Shown here: positions 1 to 7,941 of the stretch, one piece after another
Layout: each line of letters starts with the position of its first letter
How positions within the stretch are numbered: the stretch's first letter is position 1
Made by a program: the position numbers and the translations under genes
From: an uncultured Actinomycetes bacterium
GTDB lineage: Bacteria > Actinomycetota > Acidimicrobiia > Acidimicrobiales > Ilumatobacteraceae
NCBI GenBank assembly: GCA_903925985.1
Contig: CAIYHK010000075.1
Span: 1 to 12,020 of the forward strand
Length of the DNA stretch: 12,020 nucleotides
Direction: 5' to 3'
Notes under the pieces: model-generated
Seen by the model: only the letters and a program-made list of their open reading frames with translations
The model's database searches: none
What the model was told of the DNA's origin: nothing

Positions 1-774
1 CGCTGCCGCCAACGACTTCGCCCGATCCTCAGTGAGCAGCGCTACACCTTCTTTAAGGGAGCCATTCGCAGCAAAGTCCTTGCCGGTGGCGATGCGGACA
101 CCATCTAGGGCCAGGAGGGTTGCCTTAAACGGTGGCTGTGTTTGGGCGGGAGCCGAGATGTCCCAATAGCCCATAGATACGTGTGCCATCCGCTCACGCT
201 CACGCTCAACCACGAGGCGGGTGGCGGGGCTTTGTACACGCCCAGCTGACAGACCGCGGTTCACCCGGCGCCAAAGCACTGGTGAAACTTCGTAACCATA
301 TAAACGGTCAAGGATGCGTCGGGTATCGGCAGCATCCACGAGTCCGTAGTCAATGCCTCGGGGGTTGGCGAGCGCCTCGGCGATTGCGGTCTTGGTGATT
401 TCGTGGAACACCATGCGCCGGACACTGATCTTTGGCTTTAGGTGTTCCAATAGGTGCCAAGCAATCGCTTCACCCTCGCGGTCTTCGTCCGTTGCGAGAT
501 AGACGGTGTCGCAATTCTTCATGAGCCCACGAAGACGCTTCACTACATCGCGACCGCGATCGGTGAGTTCGTAAGTTGGCTTGAATCCATTTTCAACGTC
601 GACTGCAAGCCCTTTGCTCGGCAGATCGGCCACGTGACCGACGCTGGCTTCAACGATGTATTCGGGTCCGAGATACTTGCCGATGGTCTTTGCTTTCGCA
701 GGTGATTCGACGATCACAAGGAAGGAAGATTTCGGGTTGGAAGTTTTCTCGGCTGTTTCGGTGCTTGTAGTCAT
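1..774 (-). CDS. topA: DNA topoisomerase I, N-terminal part (runs off the left edge)
   Basis: This is a type IA topoisomerase, which relaxes negatively supercoiled DNA by breaking and passing a single strand. Reading the minus strand from ATG at 774 gives 258 codons with no stop to the edge. The TOPRIM fold is plain: VIVESPAKAKTIGKYL with the catalytic Glu at residue 23, and the metal-binding block ATDEDREGEAIAWH with Asp96, Asp98 and Glu100. Further on are FHEIT, an ADTRRILDRLYGY block and GLSAGRVQSPATRLVVERE, all standard for bacterial TopA. The active-site Tyr and the C-terminal repeats would lie beyond the window; actinobacterial TopA is usually about 900 residues, so roughly a quarter is present. 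The start is supported by a purine-rich stretch just before the ATG and by a TTGACG -35 box upstream. The mmpL-type gene ends 84 bases upstream on the same strand. The identification is secure. Confidence 0.97.
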   Translation of the reverse strand, partial: MTTSTETAEKTSNPKSSFLVIVESPAKAKTIGKYLGPEYIVEASVGHVADLPSKGLAVDVENGFKPTYELTDRGRDVVKRLRGLMKNCDTVYLATDEDREGEAIAWHLLEHLKPKISVRRMVFHEITKTAIAEALANPRGIDYGLVDAADTRRILDRLYGYEVSPVLWRRVNRGLSAGRVQSPATRLVVERERERMAHVSMGYWDISAPAQTQPPFKATLLALDGVRIATGKDFAANGSLKEGVALLTEDRAKSLAAA

Positions 775-785
775 ACCTTTTCCAT

Positions 786-814
786 TAGGTACGAGAACAC
801 AGTGCCCTCGTCAA
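786..814 (-). promoter_or_regulatory. candidate topA promoter
   Basis: On the minus strand a TTGACG -35 hexamer (814-809) is followed after 17 bases by TACCTA (791-786). CCTAAT at 789-784, with 19-base spacing, is an alternative -10. Either would start transcription only a few bases before the ATG at 774, giving a very short leader with the purine run GGAAAAGG almost touching the start codon. The -35 is a good match and the -10 is weak. This is the only gap (84 bases) between the mmpL-type gene and topA, so topA probably has its own promoter here. Confidence 0.45.
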
Positions 815-858
815 GCCAATCCGACAAAAGCCTTATGCCATAAAGAGTTCAGTTATCG

Positions 859-3150
859 CTACTTTGAGTTATCCACAAGGGACGTGTCGTCATCCCATGT
901 GTGACTGTGCCCCTCAACATCAATTCGTGGCAACACCTTGTTGAGCCATTTCGGAATCCACCAATTGCGGTTTCCGAGCAGCTCCATCGTTGCGGGAACA
1001 AGCACCATTCGCACGATGGTTGCATCGATGAAAACAGCAACAGCCATTCCTAATCCGAAGAGTTTCATCTGCCGATCGTCACCAAGAACGAAGGCTGCAA
1101 AAACCGAAACCATGATCAAAGCCGCTGCTGTGATCACACGAGCGGTGGCAGCGAGACCGTTAGCAACTGCCTCGGCATTGTTGCCCGTGTGGTCATATTC
1201 CTCTTTGATTCGCGATAGCAAGAACACTTCATAATCCATCGACAAACCAAAGACGATCGCGAAGAGAAGCATCGGCACCCAGGCATCAATTGGGCCGGCG
1301 CGTCCGACTCCGATTAAGTCTTTGCCCCAACCCCACTGGAAGATCGCAACGATCACGCCATATGCAGCACCGATAGAAAGCAGGTTCATAACCACTGCTT
1401 TGAGCGGCACGAGAATGCTGCGGAACACCACCATCAAAAGCAAGAACGACAAGATCAGAACAGCACCGATGATCATCGGCAGACGGTTGCCGATGTAGTC
1501 CGAAAAGTCAATGCTTGAAGCAACGCGTCCACCTACGAGAGCGTCATATCCACTCGCAGGCAGCACGTTGTCACGCAAATTGTGAACCAAATCAGATGTT
1601 GCATCGTCCTGCGGTGAAGTCTCTGGATAAGCGAGAACTACACCGACGTTTCCACCTGGAGGAAGCTGCATCGGATACGCGAATTGGATGCCCGGAACAT
1701 CAGCAACGGTTTGCACCAATGGCGCGATTCCCTCAGGTGTTGCAGCATCGAAGCCTTTTGCAGTGATGAGCAGAGGCCCATTCATACCTGGGCCAAAGCC
1801 TTCAGCCAGAAGGTCGTACGCGCGACGCACCGTTAACTCTTCAGGTGCGTTACCCGTGTCACTGAAGCCGAGTCGAATGTTGAACAGCGGGATCGAGAAC
1901 GTCACAAGCACGATTACCGCACCTGTAAGCGCTCGCCATGGGCGGTGCTGAACGTACCGACTCCAACGGAACCAAATTGTCTCGTGATGGGGTTTGCGCT
2001 TGCGCATCTCCAACGGCCGTCGTAGTGAGTGCACTACAAGACTCAATCCTTGAGTTGCTACCGCAACGATCAATCCGACAAGCACCGGGAGAACTTCCTT
2101 CACGATGATCGCAAGAAATCCACCGATAATTAACGCCGAAAGTGAGATCAGTGCAGCACGTGTGGTTGTCTCGATTCGTTTGCCGACCATTGCTAACAGT
2201 GCCGGCAAGAGTGTGAGTGAAGCAATCAACATCACAAACACACCGATTGCTGCACCTGTGGCGAGCCCGCTAATGAACTGAAGGCCAACGATGTAGAGCC
2301 CGAGCAGAGAAATGATCACCGTTACGCCGGCAAAAAGAACCGCACGACCGCTGGTGTCAATTGCTTCCACAATTGATTCCTCAATACTGAGCCCGTCGTG
2401 CATACCTTCGCGGTGTCTGGTGACAATAAACAACGCGTAGTCAATGCCGACACCGAGACCGATCATCGCCATCATTGATGTGGTGAAATCCGGCATTGCA
2501 ACCACATTGCTGACGATGGTGGCGACCGAGATCCCAATGCCGAGACCGATGAGTGCAGTGCCGATCGGTAGCCCCATTGCCAGCACTGATCCAAATGCCA
2601 GAACAAGGATGATCACTGCAGCCATGAGGCCGATCGCTTCGCTTTCGGGGATCTCAAACACCATGAACATCTCGCCGCCGTATTCGACCTGCAGATCAGC
2701 GTCGGCGATGGCATCACCATAAGCACGAATTTCAAGTGCGAGATCTTTGACTTCGTTGTAGCTGCGGTCGCTCACTGCGATCTGTGCAAATGCAATCGTT
2801 CCCGAGTCACTGATGTAGCCAGGGAGTTCAAATGGTCCAGTCGTATCAACCCCATCGAGGCTGGCAATCGAAGTGGTTACATCTTCGATTGTTTGACGAA
2901 GTGCGGGGTCCTCAAAGCCGTCATTGCTCTTGAACACAACTTGACCAATGAAGCCTGCCTGGTTGGGATTGATCTCCTCAAGCAACTCTTGGGCCTCTTT
3001 GGCTTCCGAGTTGGGGAGTACAAAACTGAGGTTGAAGTCGCCACCGACTGATCGGGATGCCATCCCAAACAACAACAACAGGGGAATCCAGATGCCAAAG
3101 ACCACGAGGCGCCGGCGGCGAACACAAAATCTGGCGAGAGTAGCGAACAC
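859..3150 (-). CDS. MMPL/RND-family membrane transporter
   Basis: This 763-residue polytopic protein belongs to the MmpL/YdfJ branch of the RND superfamily. These are proton-driven inner-membrane exporters, often of lipids or hydrophobic compounds; the substrate here cannot be told. It shows the duplicated plan: TM1 near residues 13-32, an outer porter domain, TM2-TM6 to about 322, TM7 near 405-424, a second porter domain, and TM8-TM12 from about 553 to 735. The signature GxGxDYxLFxxxRxxE occurs in the first half with Asp237-Tyr238. Its counterpart FGLSMDYEVFLLSRIKEEY has Asp639-Tyr640; such Asp-Tyr pairs carry protons in the family. Two extra hydrophobic segments (about 334-351 and 355-376) lie in the central cytoplasmic linker. 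The GTG start gives a normal MFATLARFCVRRRRLVV opening; no Shine-Dalgarno sequence is clear. It is divergent from rsgA, with 54 bases between the starts. Confidence 0.93.
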   Translation of the reverse strand: MFATLARFCVRRRRLVVFGIWIPLLLLFGMASRSVGGDFNLSFVLPNSEAKEAQELLEEINPNQAGFIGQVVFKSNDGFEDPALRQTIEDVTTSIASLDGVDTTGPFELPGYISDSGTIAFAQIAVSDRSYNEVKDLALEIRAYGDAIADADLQVEYGGEMFMVFEIPESEAIGLMAAVIILVLAFGSVLAMGLPIGTALIGLGIGISVATIVSNVVAMPDFTTSMMAMIGLGVGIDYALFIVTRHREGMHDGLSIEESIVEAIDTSGRAVLFAGVTVIISLLGLYIVGLQFISGLATGAAIGVFVMLIASLTLLPALLAMVGKRIETTTRAALISLSALIIGGFLAIIVKEVLPVLVGLIVAVATQGLSLVVHSLRRPLEMRKRKPHHETIWFRWSRYVQHRPWRALTGAVIVLVTFSIPLFNIRLGFSDTGNAPEELTVRRAYDLLAEGFGPGMNGPLLITAKGFDAATPEGIAPLVQTVADVPGIQFAYPMQLPPGGNVGVVLAYPETSPQDDATSDLVHNLRDNVLPASGYDALVGGRVASSIDFSDYIGNRLPMIIGAVLILSFLLLMVVFRSILVPLKAVVMNLLSIGAAYGVIVAIFQWGWGKDLIGVGRAGPIDAWVPMLLFAIVFGLSMDYEVFLLSRIKEEYDHTGNNAEAVANGLAATARVITAAALIMVSVFAAFVLGDDRQMKLFGLGMAVAVFIDATIVRMVLVPATMELLGNRNWWIPKWLNKVLPRIDVEGHSHTWDDDTSLVDNSK

Positions 3151-3191
3151 GAAAAACCAATCAATTTCAGGGGTCTGGCAGAGATCAAGGC

Positions 3192-3197
3192 TACCGT
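3192..3197 (+). promoter_or_regulatory. candidate -10 element for a leaderless rsgA mRNA
   Basis: TACCGT fits the actinobacterial TANNNT -10 pattern and ends exactly 7 bases before the GTG at 3205, so transcription would begin at or next to the start codon. No Shine-Dalgarno sequence is suitably spaced; AAGG directly touches the GTG. No -35 hexamer is convincing. The element sits in the 54-base divergent gap shared with the mmpL-type gene. Confidence 0.4.
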
Positions 3198-3204
3198 TCC
3201 AAGG

Positions 3205-4152
3205 GTGAAAGGACCTTGGCGAGTATGCAGACTCGATCGCGGATGGAGCACTCTGCTCGCAGCTGATGGGTCGACCACACGCGTCCGCAATATCGGCGCG
3301 GATGTTGCGGTCGGTGATTGGGTGCAGATCTCGCCTGATGGGGAACGAGTTGATGCGGTGCTCGAACGCCAGTCAGCACTGACCAGGCGTGCATCTTTTG
3401 AAGGTGCGCGAGCCGAAAGTCACACATTGGCAGCGAACATCGACCATGTGTTGTTGCTGCATGCAGTGAATTCAGAAATCAATCCACGCCGAGTAGAGCG
3501 CGAGTTGGTCCTTGCCTATGACAGTGGAGCTACTCCAGTCATTGTGCTGACAAAGTGTGACCTCGCCGACGGACTACCACCAACTGACTCGCGACAATTG
3601 CTAGGCGCAGATCTTGACGTTCCACTACATCTGACCAGCGCTGTGACTGGTGAAGGTGTTGATGAACTCATGAAGTATGCAGAGGGTGGAAAGACAATTG
3701 CTGTTCTTGGTGCAAGTGGAGTTGGTAAATCGACTCTCGTAAATCGAATGGTCGGGCGCGAAGTGCAGCGCACAGCCGATGTGCGTGAAAGTGATCAACG
3801 TGGACGACACACCACAGTGGCAGCCGAACTTGTGTCGTTGCCAAATGGTGGTTGGTTCATCGACACACCAGGTGTACGCGCAGTGAGTTTGTGGACTGAT
3901 GGTTCAGGAATACGTAAGGCCTTTGCCGATGTGTTTGCTCTAGCTGATCAGTGCAGATTCGGTGACTGCGTTCATGAAGATGAGCCAGACTGTGCTGTAC
4001 GTGATGCAATCGAGTCAGGTGGGATGAGCAGCGCGCGTGTTGTTGCACTGAAACGGTTGCAGGCCGAGCAGCACGCATTGGCCGAAGAGCAGCGAGAGCG
4101 GGAAAAGTCCGAGGATCGACGCGGATTCCGCCGTCGCCGCAAGCCGAATTAG
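3205..4152 (+). CDS. rsgA: small ribosomal subunit biogenesis GTPase RsgA
   Basis: RsgA is a circularly permuted GTPase that binds the 30S subunit late in assembly and helps check or mature the decoding region. The protein has 315 residues, a usual length. It has an N-terminal OB-fold region (about 1-75) and then the permuted motif order: G4 LTKCDL (Thr116-Lys117, Asp119), G5-like SAVTGEG, P-loop GASGVGKST (169-177, Lys175), the RGRHTT switch, and G3 DTPG (220-223). A C-terminal zinc knuckle has Cys250, Cys255, His257 and Cys263, and the tail is Arg/Lys-rich as expected for an RNA-binding protein. The GTG start is the only one that gives a complete OB-fold start ([14 protein letters not shown]) without running into the mmpL-type gene. 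The next gene follows after 44 bases. Identification is secure. Confidence 0.96.
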   Translation: MKGPWRVCRLDRGWSTLLAADGSTTRVRNIGADVAVGDWVQISPDGERVDAVLERQSALTRRASFEGARAESHTLAANIDHVLLLHAVNSEINPRRVERELVLAYDSGATPVIVLTKCDLADGLPPTDSRQLLGADLDVPLHLTSAVTGEGVDELMKYAEGGKTIAVLGASGVGKSTLVNRMVGREVQRTADVRESDQRGRHTTVAAELVSLPNGGWFIDTPGVRAVSLWTDGSGIRKAFADVFALADQCRFGDCVHEDEPDCAVRDAIESGGMSSARVVALKRLQAEQHALAEEQREREKSEDRRGFRRRRKPN

Positions 4153-4168
4153 CGCAGTCTTCGCCCCA

Positions 4169-4191
4169 TGACCGTGGCGGGACTACGGTCA
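4169..4191. promoter_or_regulatory. 7-bp perfect inverted repeat over the acyl-CoA dehydrogenase promoter
   Basis: TGACCGT (4169-4175) and ACGGTCA (4185-4191) are perfect reverse complements separated by 9 bases. The right arm overlaps a TANNNT -10 hexamer (TACGGT, 4184-4189) that ends 7 bases before the ATG at 4197. As DNA this looks like a repressor operator, with half-sites centred 16 bases apart. As RNA it could form a hairpin only if transcription comes through from rsgA. No regulator gene is adjacent, so the binding protein is unknown. Confidence 0.45.
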
Positions 4192-4196
4192 GGGAC

Positions 4197-5456
4197 ATGG
4201 ACTTTGCACCTTCAGCCCGTTGCCAGGAATATCGTGAGCGCCTTCTCGAGTTCATGGACGAGAAGATTTATCCGAATGAAGACGTCTACGACGCGCAGAT
4301 CGAAGCAAGTGGCAACCCACACTTCCATCCCCCAATCATGGAGGAATTGAAGACCGAGGCGAAGAAGCGTGGTCTCTGGAACCTGTTTCAACCGCACAAG
4401 GAGTGGGGCCCTGGGCTCACCAATCTTGAGTATGCACCTCTGGCTGAGATCATGGGTCGTTCCGGTATCGCATCCGAAGCTTGCAACTGCAGTGCACCAG
4501 ACACGGGCAACATGGAAGTTCTCACGATGTTCGGAACACCTGAGCAGCAAGACATGTGGTTGCGACCATTGCTTGAGGGTGAGATTCGATCAGCGTTTGC
4601 AATGACTGAACCCGATGTTGCCTCAAGTGATGCAACCAACATCTCGCTTCGTATTGAGCGCGATGGTGATCACTACGTATTGAACGGTCGCAAGTGGTGG
4701 ACCTCTGGTGCATTTCACCCAAACACGAAGATCTTGATTGTGATGGGCAAGTCCGATCCGGACAATCCGTCACGCCATAAGCAGCAGAGCCAGATCTTGG
4801 TTCCCGTAGGTACACCTGGATTGACCTTCAAGCGCAATCTCACAGTTTTTGGTTACATTGACCAAGAGGGTCACTCAGAAACGATTTTTGACAACGTGCG
4901 AGTGCCAGTCTCGAACATGATCGCTAATGAGGGTGATGGCTTCATGATCAGCCAAGCTCGATTGGGCCCGGGACGCATCCACCACTGCATGCGCACCATC
5001 GGTGCCGCAGAGCGCGCACTTGAACTCATGTGCAAACGAGCAATCTCGCGCGAGACCTTCGGTCGCCGTGTGGCTGAAAGGTCAAATGTGCAGGACTGGA
5101 TAGCTGAGTCGCGCATTGAGCTTGAGATGATTCGCCTTCTTACTCTCAAGACTGCATGGTTGATGGACACCGTTGGTAACAAGGGCGCTCGTACCGAGAT
5201 CGCCGCAATCAAGGTGGCAGCGCCTGAAGTTGCTCTCAAAGTGATTGATCGCGCGATCCAAGTACACGGTGGTGGTGGAGTGTCACAGGACTTCCCACTT
5301 GCCTCGATGTACGCACACATTCGTAGCTTGCGTCTCGCCGATGGCCCGGATGAAGTTCACAAAATGACGATCGCCCGTGCTGAGTTGCGCAAGCACGACC
5401 CAGCTTTCCGCACTGATGGTGCAACCGCTATTGCGCCTGGTGGGGGATTGGGCTAG
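4197..5456 (+). CDS. acyl-CoA dehydrogenase, ACAD10/ACAD11-like
   Basis: This is a 419-residue FAD-dependent acyl-CoA dehydrogenase with the complete fold: an N-terminal helical domain, the flavin-contact block [16 protein letters not shown] (about 133-148), WWTSG near 167-171, a middle beta domain, and the VHGGGG loop (356-361) in the C-terminal domain. Its details match the ACAD10/ACAD11 branch, namely [11 protein letters not shown] at 253-263 and ADGPDEVH around 381-388. In that alignment the usual catalytic Glu of the YEGT block is replaced by Asp382, and the alternative Glu used by isovaleryl-CoA-type enzymes is also absent. Family knowledge links this branch to 4-hydroxyacyl-CoA breakdown after phosphorylation by a partner kinase; no kinase lies in the window, so the substrate is an inference. 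It follows rsgA by 44 bases and may be leaderless. Its 3' end overlaps the histidine kinase gene tail-to-tail. Confidence 0.93.
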   Translation: MDFAPSARCQEYRERLLEFMDEKIYPNEDVYDAQIEASGNPHFHPPIMEELKTEAKKRGLWNLFQPHKEWGPGLTNLEYAPLAEIMGRSGIASEACNCSAPDTGNMEVLTMFGTPEQQDMWLRPLLEGEIRSAFAMTEPDVASSDATNISLRIERDGDHYVLNGRKWWTSGAFHPNTKILIVMGKSDPDNPSRHKQQSQILVPVGTPGLTFKRNLTVFGYIDQEGHSETIFDNVRVPVSNMIANEGDGFMISQARLGPGRIHHCMRTIGAAERALELMCKRAISRETFGRRVAERSNVQDWIAESRIELEMIRLLTLKTAWLMDTVGNKGARTEIAAIKVAAPEVALKVIDRAIQVHGGGGVSQDFPLASMYAHIRSLRLADGPDEVHKMTIARAELRKHDPAFRTDGATAIAPGGGLG

Positions 5457-6810
5457 CCCAACTGGTCGGATCGCTTGGGAAAACCAATCCAACGATCGCC
5501 CCGCCATCGTCACCGCGTTCGATGAACGTGGTTGCGTTGTGGTCTTGAGCGAATTGAGAAACGATTGCTAGCCCAAGGCCTGATCCAGGTGCAGTGCGTG
5601 TGGCAACTGAGCGGAAGAAGCGGTCGAAAACCTTTGGTGCGTCGTCGTCGCTGATTCCAGGGCCGTGGTCCTGGACGGCGATGCGATACCTATTTATATG
5701 GATCTCGACACCTGTGGTTTCAGGGCTGAACTTGAGTGCGTTGTCCACAAGGTTGCTCAACGCGCGATCAAACTGGGATGCGCGTACCCGAACCTCGGCG
5801 GGATCATTTGACGTGACCGTGATCGTGCGACCGGTGCGCCTTGATGCACGGCTTGCAACCAAATCAGCAATCTCGGTCATTGAGACTTCGCTGACGTCTT
5901 CCTCTTTGCGCTGGTCCGTAGCAAGCGCGGTTAGTTCACTAGCCAAAGCGGTGAGCTCGTCAACTTCGGCTTGGATATCTCGCAAAATTTCCTGGCGAGT
6001 GGATTCATCCAGGTCGTGACGCGTCAAGATCTCGGCATTCGCACGCAGGCTGGTAAGTGGAGTACGCAGTTCGTGAGATACATCTTGGACCAACTGTTGC
6101 TGCTGCATTCGGCTCAAGTTGAGTGCACTCAGCATTGAGTTAAAACCATCGGTGAGGTGGCGAATCTCGCCACTTGATCGCACTTCAATGGATTTAGAGG
6201 TGTCCTGAGTGCGTGTGATTTCGGCAGTTGCAACAGCGAGCTCTTCGATTGGCTTTGCCGTCTTGCGAGCAATTTGCCATGCAAGCAAGGTGGCGATTGC
6301 GATTGTGCCAAGACCCAGTCCTAAAAACCACCACCGCATTGAGTTCTGAGCCGCAGTGATATCTGATATTTCACGAGCCACCATCACTGCACCAACGGGT
6401 GTGAGGCCCTTAGTCACACCTCGATACTTGGTGCCATCGATGGTGATAGTCCAACGATGGCGTCCTACTTGTTCGGTAGCGATGTTCATGTCATGACCAT
6501 CAGGGGTCAGGCGATAGCGACCATCGGCTGCGAGGATGTTGCCATCTTCATCAATCACCTGTGTGAGCACATCAAATCGCGATTGCAAAAGTGGATCACC
6601 TTCTGGTTCATCGCGGCGTGGATCACGAAACCCGGGATTTGTTGATTCTTGTACTGCGCGCTCAATTGAATTCACCCGTGTATCTAAGGCGTGGTCAACC
6701 TCGGCTTGGAGCCGTGATCCTGCAATCACATAGGCACCAAAGCCGATCGTGATTGCCGCCAACGAAACAACAGTGGCTGACAACAGCACGAGGCGCACAC
6801 GAAGTGTCAC
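5428..6810 (-). CDS. sensor histidine kinase, MprB-like
   Basis: This is a 460-residue membrane-bound kinase that would phosphorylate the response regulator encoded just upstream. It has a TM helix at about 6-30, an extracytoplasmic sensor region of about 125 residues without a domain I recognise, a second TM near 160-180, a HAMP linker, and a HisKA domain with [12 protein letters not shown] and phospho-acceptor His246. The HATPase_c domain shows the N box (NLVDNALKF), G1 (DHGPGI), an F-box-like FDRFFR and G2 (GSGLGLAIV). The GTG start overlaps the regulator's stop codon by 4 bases, which implies translational coupling. Overall layout and motifs resemble mycobacterial MprB, an envelope-stress kinase, but the sensor region is too divergent to assign the signal. 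The stop codon lies inside the 3' end of the convergent acyl-CoA dehydrogenase gene. Confidence 0.93.
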   Translation of the reverse strand: MTLRVRLVLLSATVVSLAAITIGFGAYVIAGSRLQAEVDHALDTRVNSIERAVQESTNPGFRDPRRDEPEGDPLLQSRFDVLTQVIDEDGNILAADGRYRLTPDGHDMNIATEQVGRHRWTITIDGTKYRGVTKGLTPVGAVMVAREISDITAAQNSMRWWFLGLGLGTIAIATLLAWQIARKTAKPIEELAVATAEITRTQDTSKSIEVRSSGEIRHLTDGFNSMLSALNLSRMQQQQLVQDVSHELRTPLTSLRANAEILTRHDLDESTRQEILRDIQAEVDELTALASELTALATDQRKEEDVSEVSMTEIADLVASRASRRTGRTITVTSNDPAEVRVRASQFDRALSNLVDNALKFSPETTGVEIHINRYRIAVQDHGPGISDDDAPKVFDRFFRSVATRTAPGSGLGLAIVSQFAQDHNATTFIERGDDGGAIVGLVFPSDPTSWASPIPHQAQ

Positions 6811-7493
6811 TGCTGCCTCATCGTGTAGCCGACACCACGAACGGTGTGGATCAGTTTCACTTCGTTGTCTTCTTCAAGTTTGCGGCGTAGATATCCGATG
6901 TAAACATCAAGTGATTTTGATCCGGTCTCAAAGTTGTAACCCCAGATGTTCTCGTAGATGTGGTCTCGGCTGAGCACATGCTCAGGAGTGGCCATGAGTA
7001 GCTCGAGAAGATCAAACTCGGTCTTTGTGAGATCAATACCGCGGCCATTTCGGGTCACCGTGCGGCGATCTGAATCAAGAATCACATCCGCATATCGAAG
7101 TGTCCCGAGAGATGCTGAGACGCTTGTGCGACGCAGCAACGCCCGCACCCGTGCCAGGAGTTCATCAATCGCAAATGGCTTTACCAGATAGTCATCTGCA
7201 CCAGCATCTAGGCCAGCCACTCGATCGGTGACCTGGTCTCGAGCCGTGAGCATGAGGATTGGCATGCGGATTCCTTGACGACGTAATTCGCGGCACACAC
7301 TGAGCCCATCAGTGAATGGCATCATCACATCAAGCACTGCCATGTCGGGTTCACGGGCAAGGATTTCATTTAGTGCGGCTGCACCGTCGCTGGTCGTTAT
7401 GACTTCGTAGCCTTCAAGCTTGAGCACTCTCTCCACCGCCGTACGTACGGCGGTGTCATCTTCAGCGATCAAGATTCGCGGCTTGAGTTCCAC
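6807..7493 (-). CDS. OmpR-family response regulator, MprA-like
   Basis: This is a 228-residue DNA-binding response regulator and partner of the kinase that follows it. The receiver domain has the acidic pair Asp12-Asp13, phospho-acceptor Asp55 (VLDVMMP), Thr83 (LTARD) and Lys105 (KPF). A winged-helix OmpR/PhoB domain fills about 130-226, ending in the standard SLDVYIGYLRRKLE and IHTVRGVGYTMR blocks. The receiver segment RVAGLDAGADDYLVKPFA is close to mycobacterial MprA, so control of envelope-related genes is plausible but inferred. The start is GTG: a GGAGG lies 18 bases upstream, too far to serve it, while a -10-like TAGCGT sits 7 bases before the GTG, favouring a leaderless mRNA. An ATG 2 bases upstream of the GTG is in another frame and opens only 8 codons. 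The tadE-like gene ends 76 bases upstream. Confidence 0.94.
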   Translation of the reverse strand: MELKPRILIAEDDTAVRTAVERVLKLEGYEVITTSDGAAALNEILAREPDMAVLDVMMPFTDGLSVCRELRRQGIRMPILMLTARDQVTDRVAGLDAGADDYLVKPFAIDELLARVRALLRRTSVSASLGTLRYADVILDSDRRTVTRNGRGIDLTKTEFDLLELLMATPEHVLSRDHIYENIWGYNFETGSKSLDVYIGYLRRKLEEDNEVKLIHTVRGVGYTMRQQ

Positions 7494-7500
7494 ATGAATG

Positions 7501-7530
7501 ACGCTAGTCAGCCTCCATTACGTGTGTCTT
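7501..7530 (-). promoter_or_regulatory. candidate promoter of the two-component operon
   Basis: On the minus strand AAGACA (7530-7525, four of six matches to TTGACA) is followed after 18 bases by TAGCGT (7506-7501), a TANNNT -10. The -10 ends 7 bases before the GTG start at 7493, so the predicted transcript is leaderless. The tandem repeat at 7545-7564 ends 14 bases upstream of the -35, a usual place for an activator of the OmpR family. Confidence 0.45.
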
Positions 7531-7544
7531 GTGGAGTCCGTAAT

Positions 7545-7564
7545 TCTTGAACAACTCTTAACAA
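7545..7564 (-). promoter_or_regulatory. tandem 10-mer direct repeat, candidate OmpR-type operator
   Basis: Read on the minus strand, TTGTTAAGAG (7564-7555) is directly followed by TTGTTCAAGA (7554-7545). The two agree at 8 of 10 positions and share TTGTT. OmpR/PhoB-type regulators bind head-to-tail half-sites about 10-11 bases apart, and this pair lies directly upstream of such a regulator's gene, between the tadE-like stop and the promoter. Autoregulation is the simplest reading. No binding evidence exists beyond position and spacing. Confidence 0.45.
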
Positions 7565-7569
7565 CGGGA

Positions 7570-7941
7570 TCATCCCTGTAATTGGTAGGTAGCAGAAGCC
7601 CGAAGGGGGATGTCAGGCAAAAACAACCCAACTATGGCCAGATCAGTTGGATGATTGAAAACGACATCAACTGTTACCATCCCATCGTTTGTGGTGACAG
7701 CAATGTCGGCTTCATCTCCAAATGATGAAGCAGAAAAGACAGAACTCGCTGCATCGGTTGGTGAGTCTGAGATTGAAGCTGCTCTTGCAGCCGCACCACA
7801 TGCATGGATTAATGCGATCTGCTCTCGCACAACCAAGCCAACTTGCAGAATCATGAGCATGAACACGACAACAACTGGCATCACCAATGCGAGTTCAACT
7901 GCGGCTTGGCCGCGATGTGATTCAGCCTGCGACTTTGCCAA
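7570..7941 (-). CDS. tadE: TadE-like pseudopilin
   Basis: This is a small 123-residue protein of the TadE type, a minor pseudopilin that works with the Flp pilin in Tad pilus assembly. It has a short basic leader ending in Gly11, then QAAVELALVMPVVVVFMLMI. Prepilin peptidase would cut between Gly11 and Gln12, leaving Glu16 at position +5 of the mature chain. One hydrophobic helix (about 17-38) is followed by an exported domain of about 85 residues rich in beta-type sequence. The start must be TTG at 7941, because an in-frame stop lies immediately upstream and no ATG occurs before the hydrophobic segment. The gene overlaps the end of the pilin gene by 20 bases, typical of coupled translation. 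It appears to be the last tad gene here; no TadF-like gene follows. Confidence 0.85.
   Translation of the reverse strand: MAKSQAESHRGQAAVELALVMPVVVVFMLMILQVGLVVREQIALIHACGAAARAASISDSPTDAASSVFSASSFGDEADIAVTTNDGMVTVDVVFNHPTDLAIVGLFLPDIPLRASATYQLQG

Noticed and set aside
831..845. Short hairpin-like CCTTATGCCATAAAG after the mmpL-type gene as a terminator
   Set aside because: The stem is about 6 pairs with a mismatch and is AT-rich. The following T-run is broken (CTTTTGT), so it is too weak to call.
4871..5320. 149-codon open frame on the minus strand inside the acyl-CoA dehydrogenase gene
   Set aside because: It is antisense to a clearly conserved enzyme, shows no recognisable domain, and has the low-complexity Ser/Arg/Thr composition of a reverse-frame shadow.
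7566..7576. GGGAT-C-ATCCC palindrome at the tadE stop codon as a terminator
   Set aside because: A one-base loop cannot form a hairpin, and no T-run follows on either strand.
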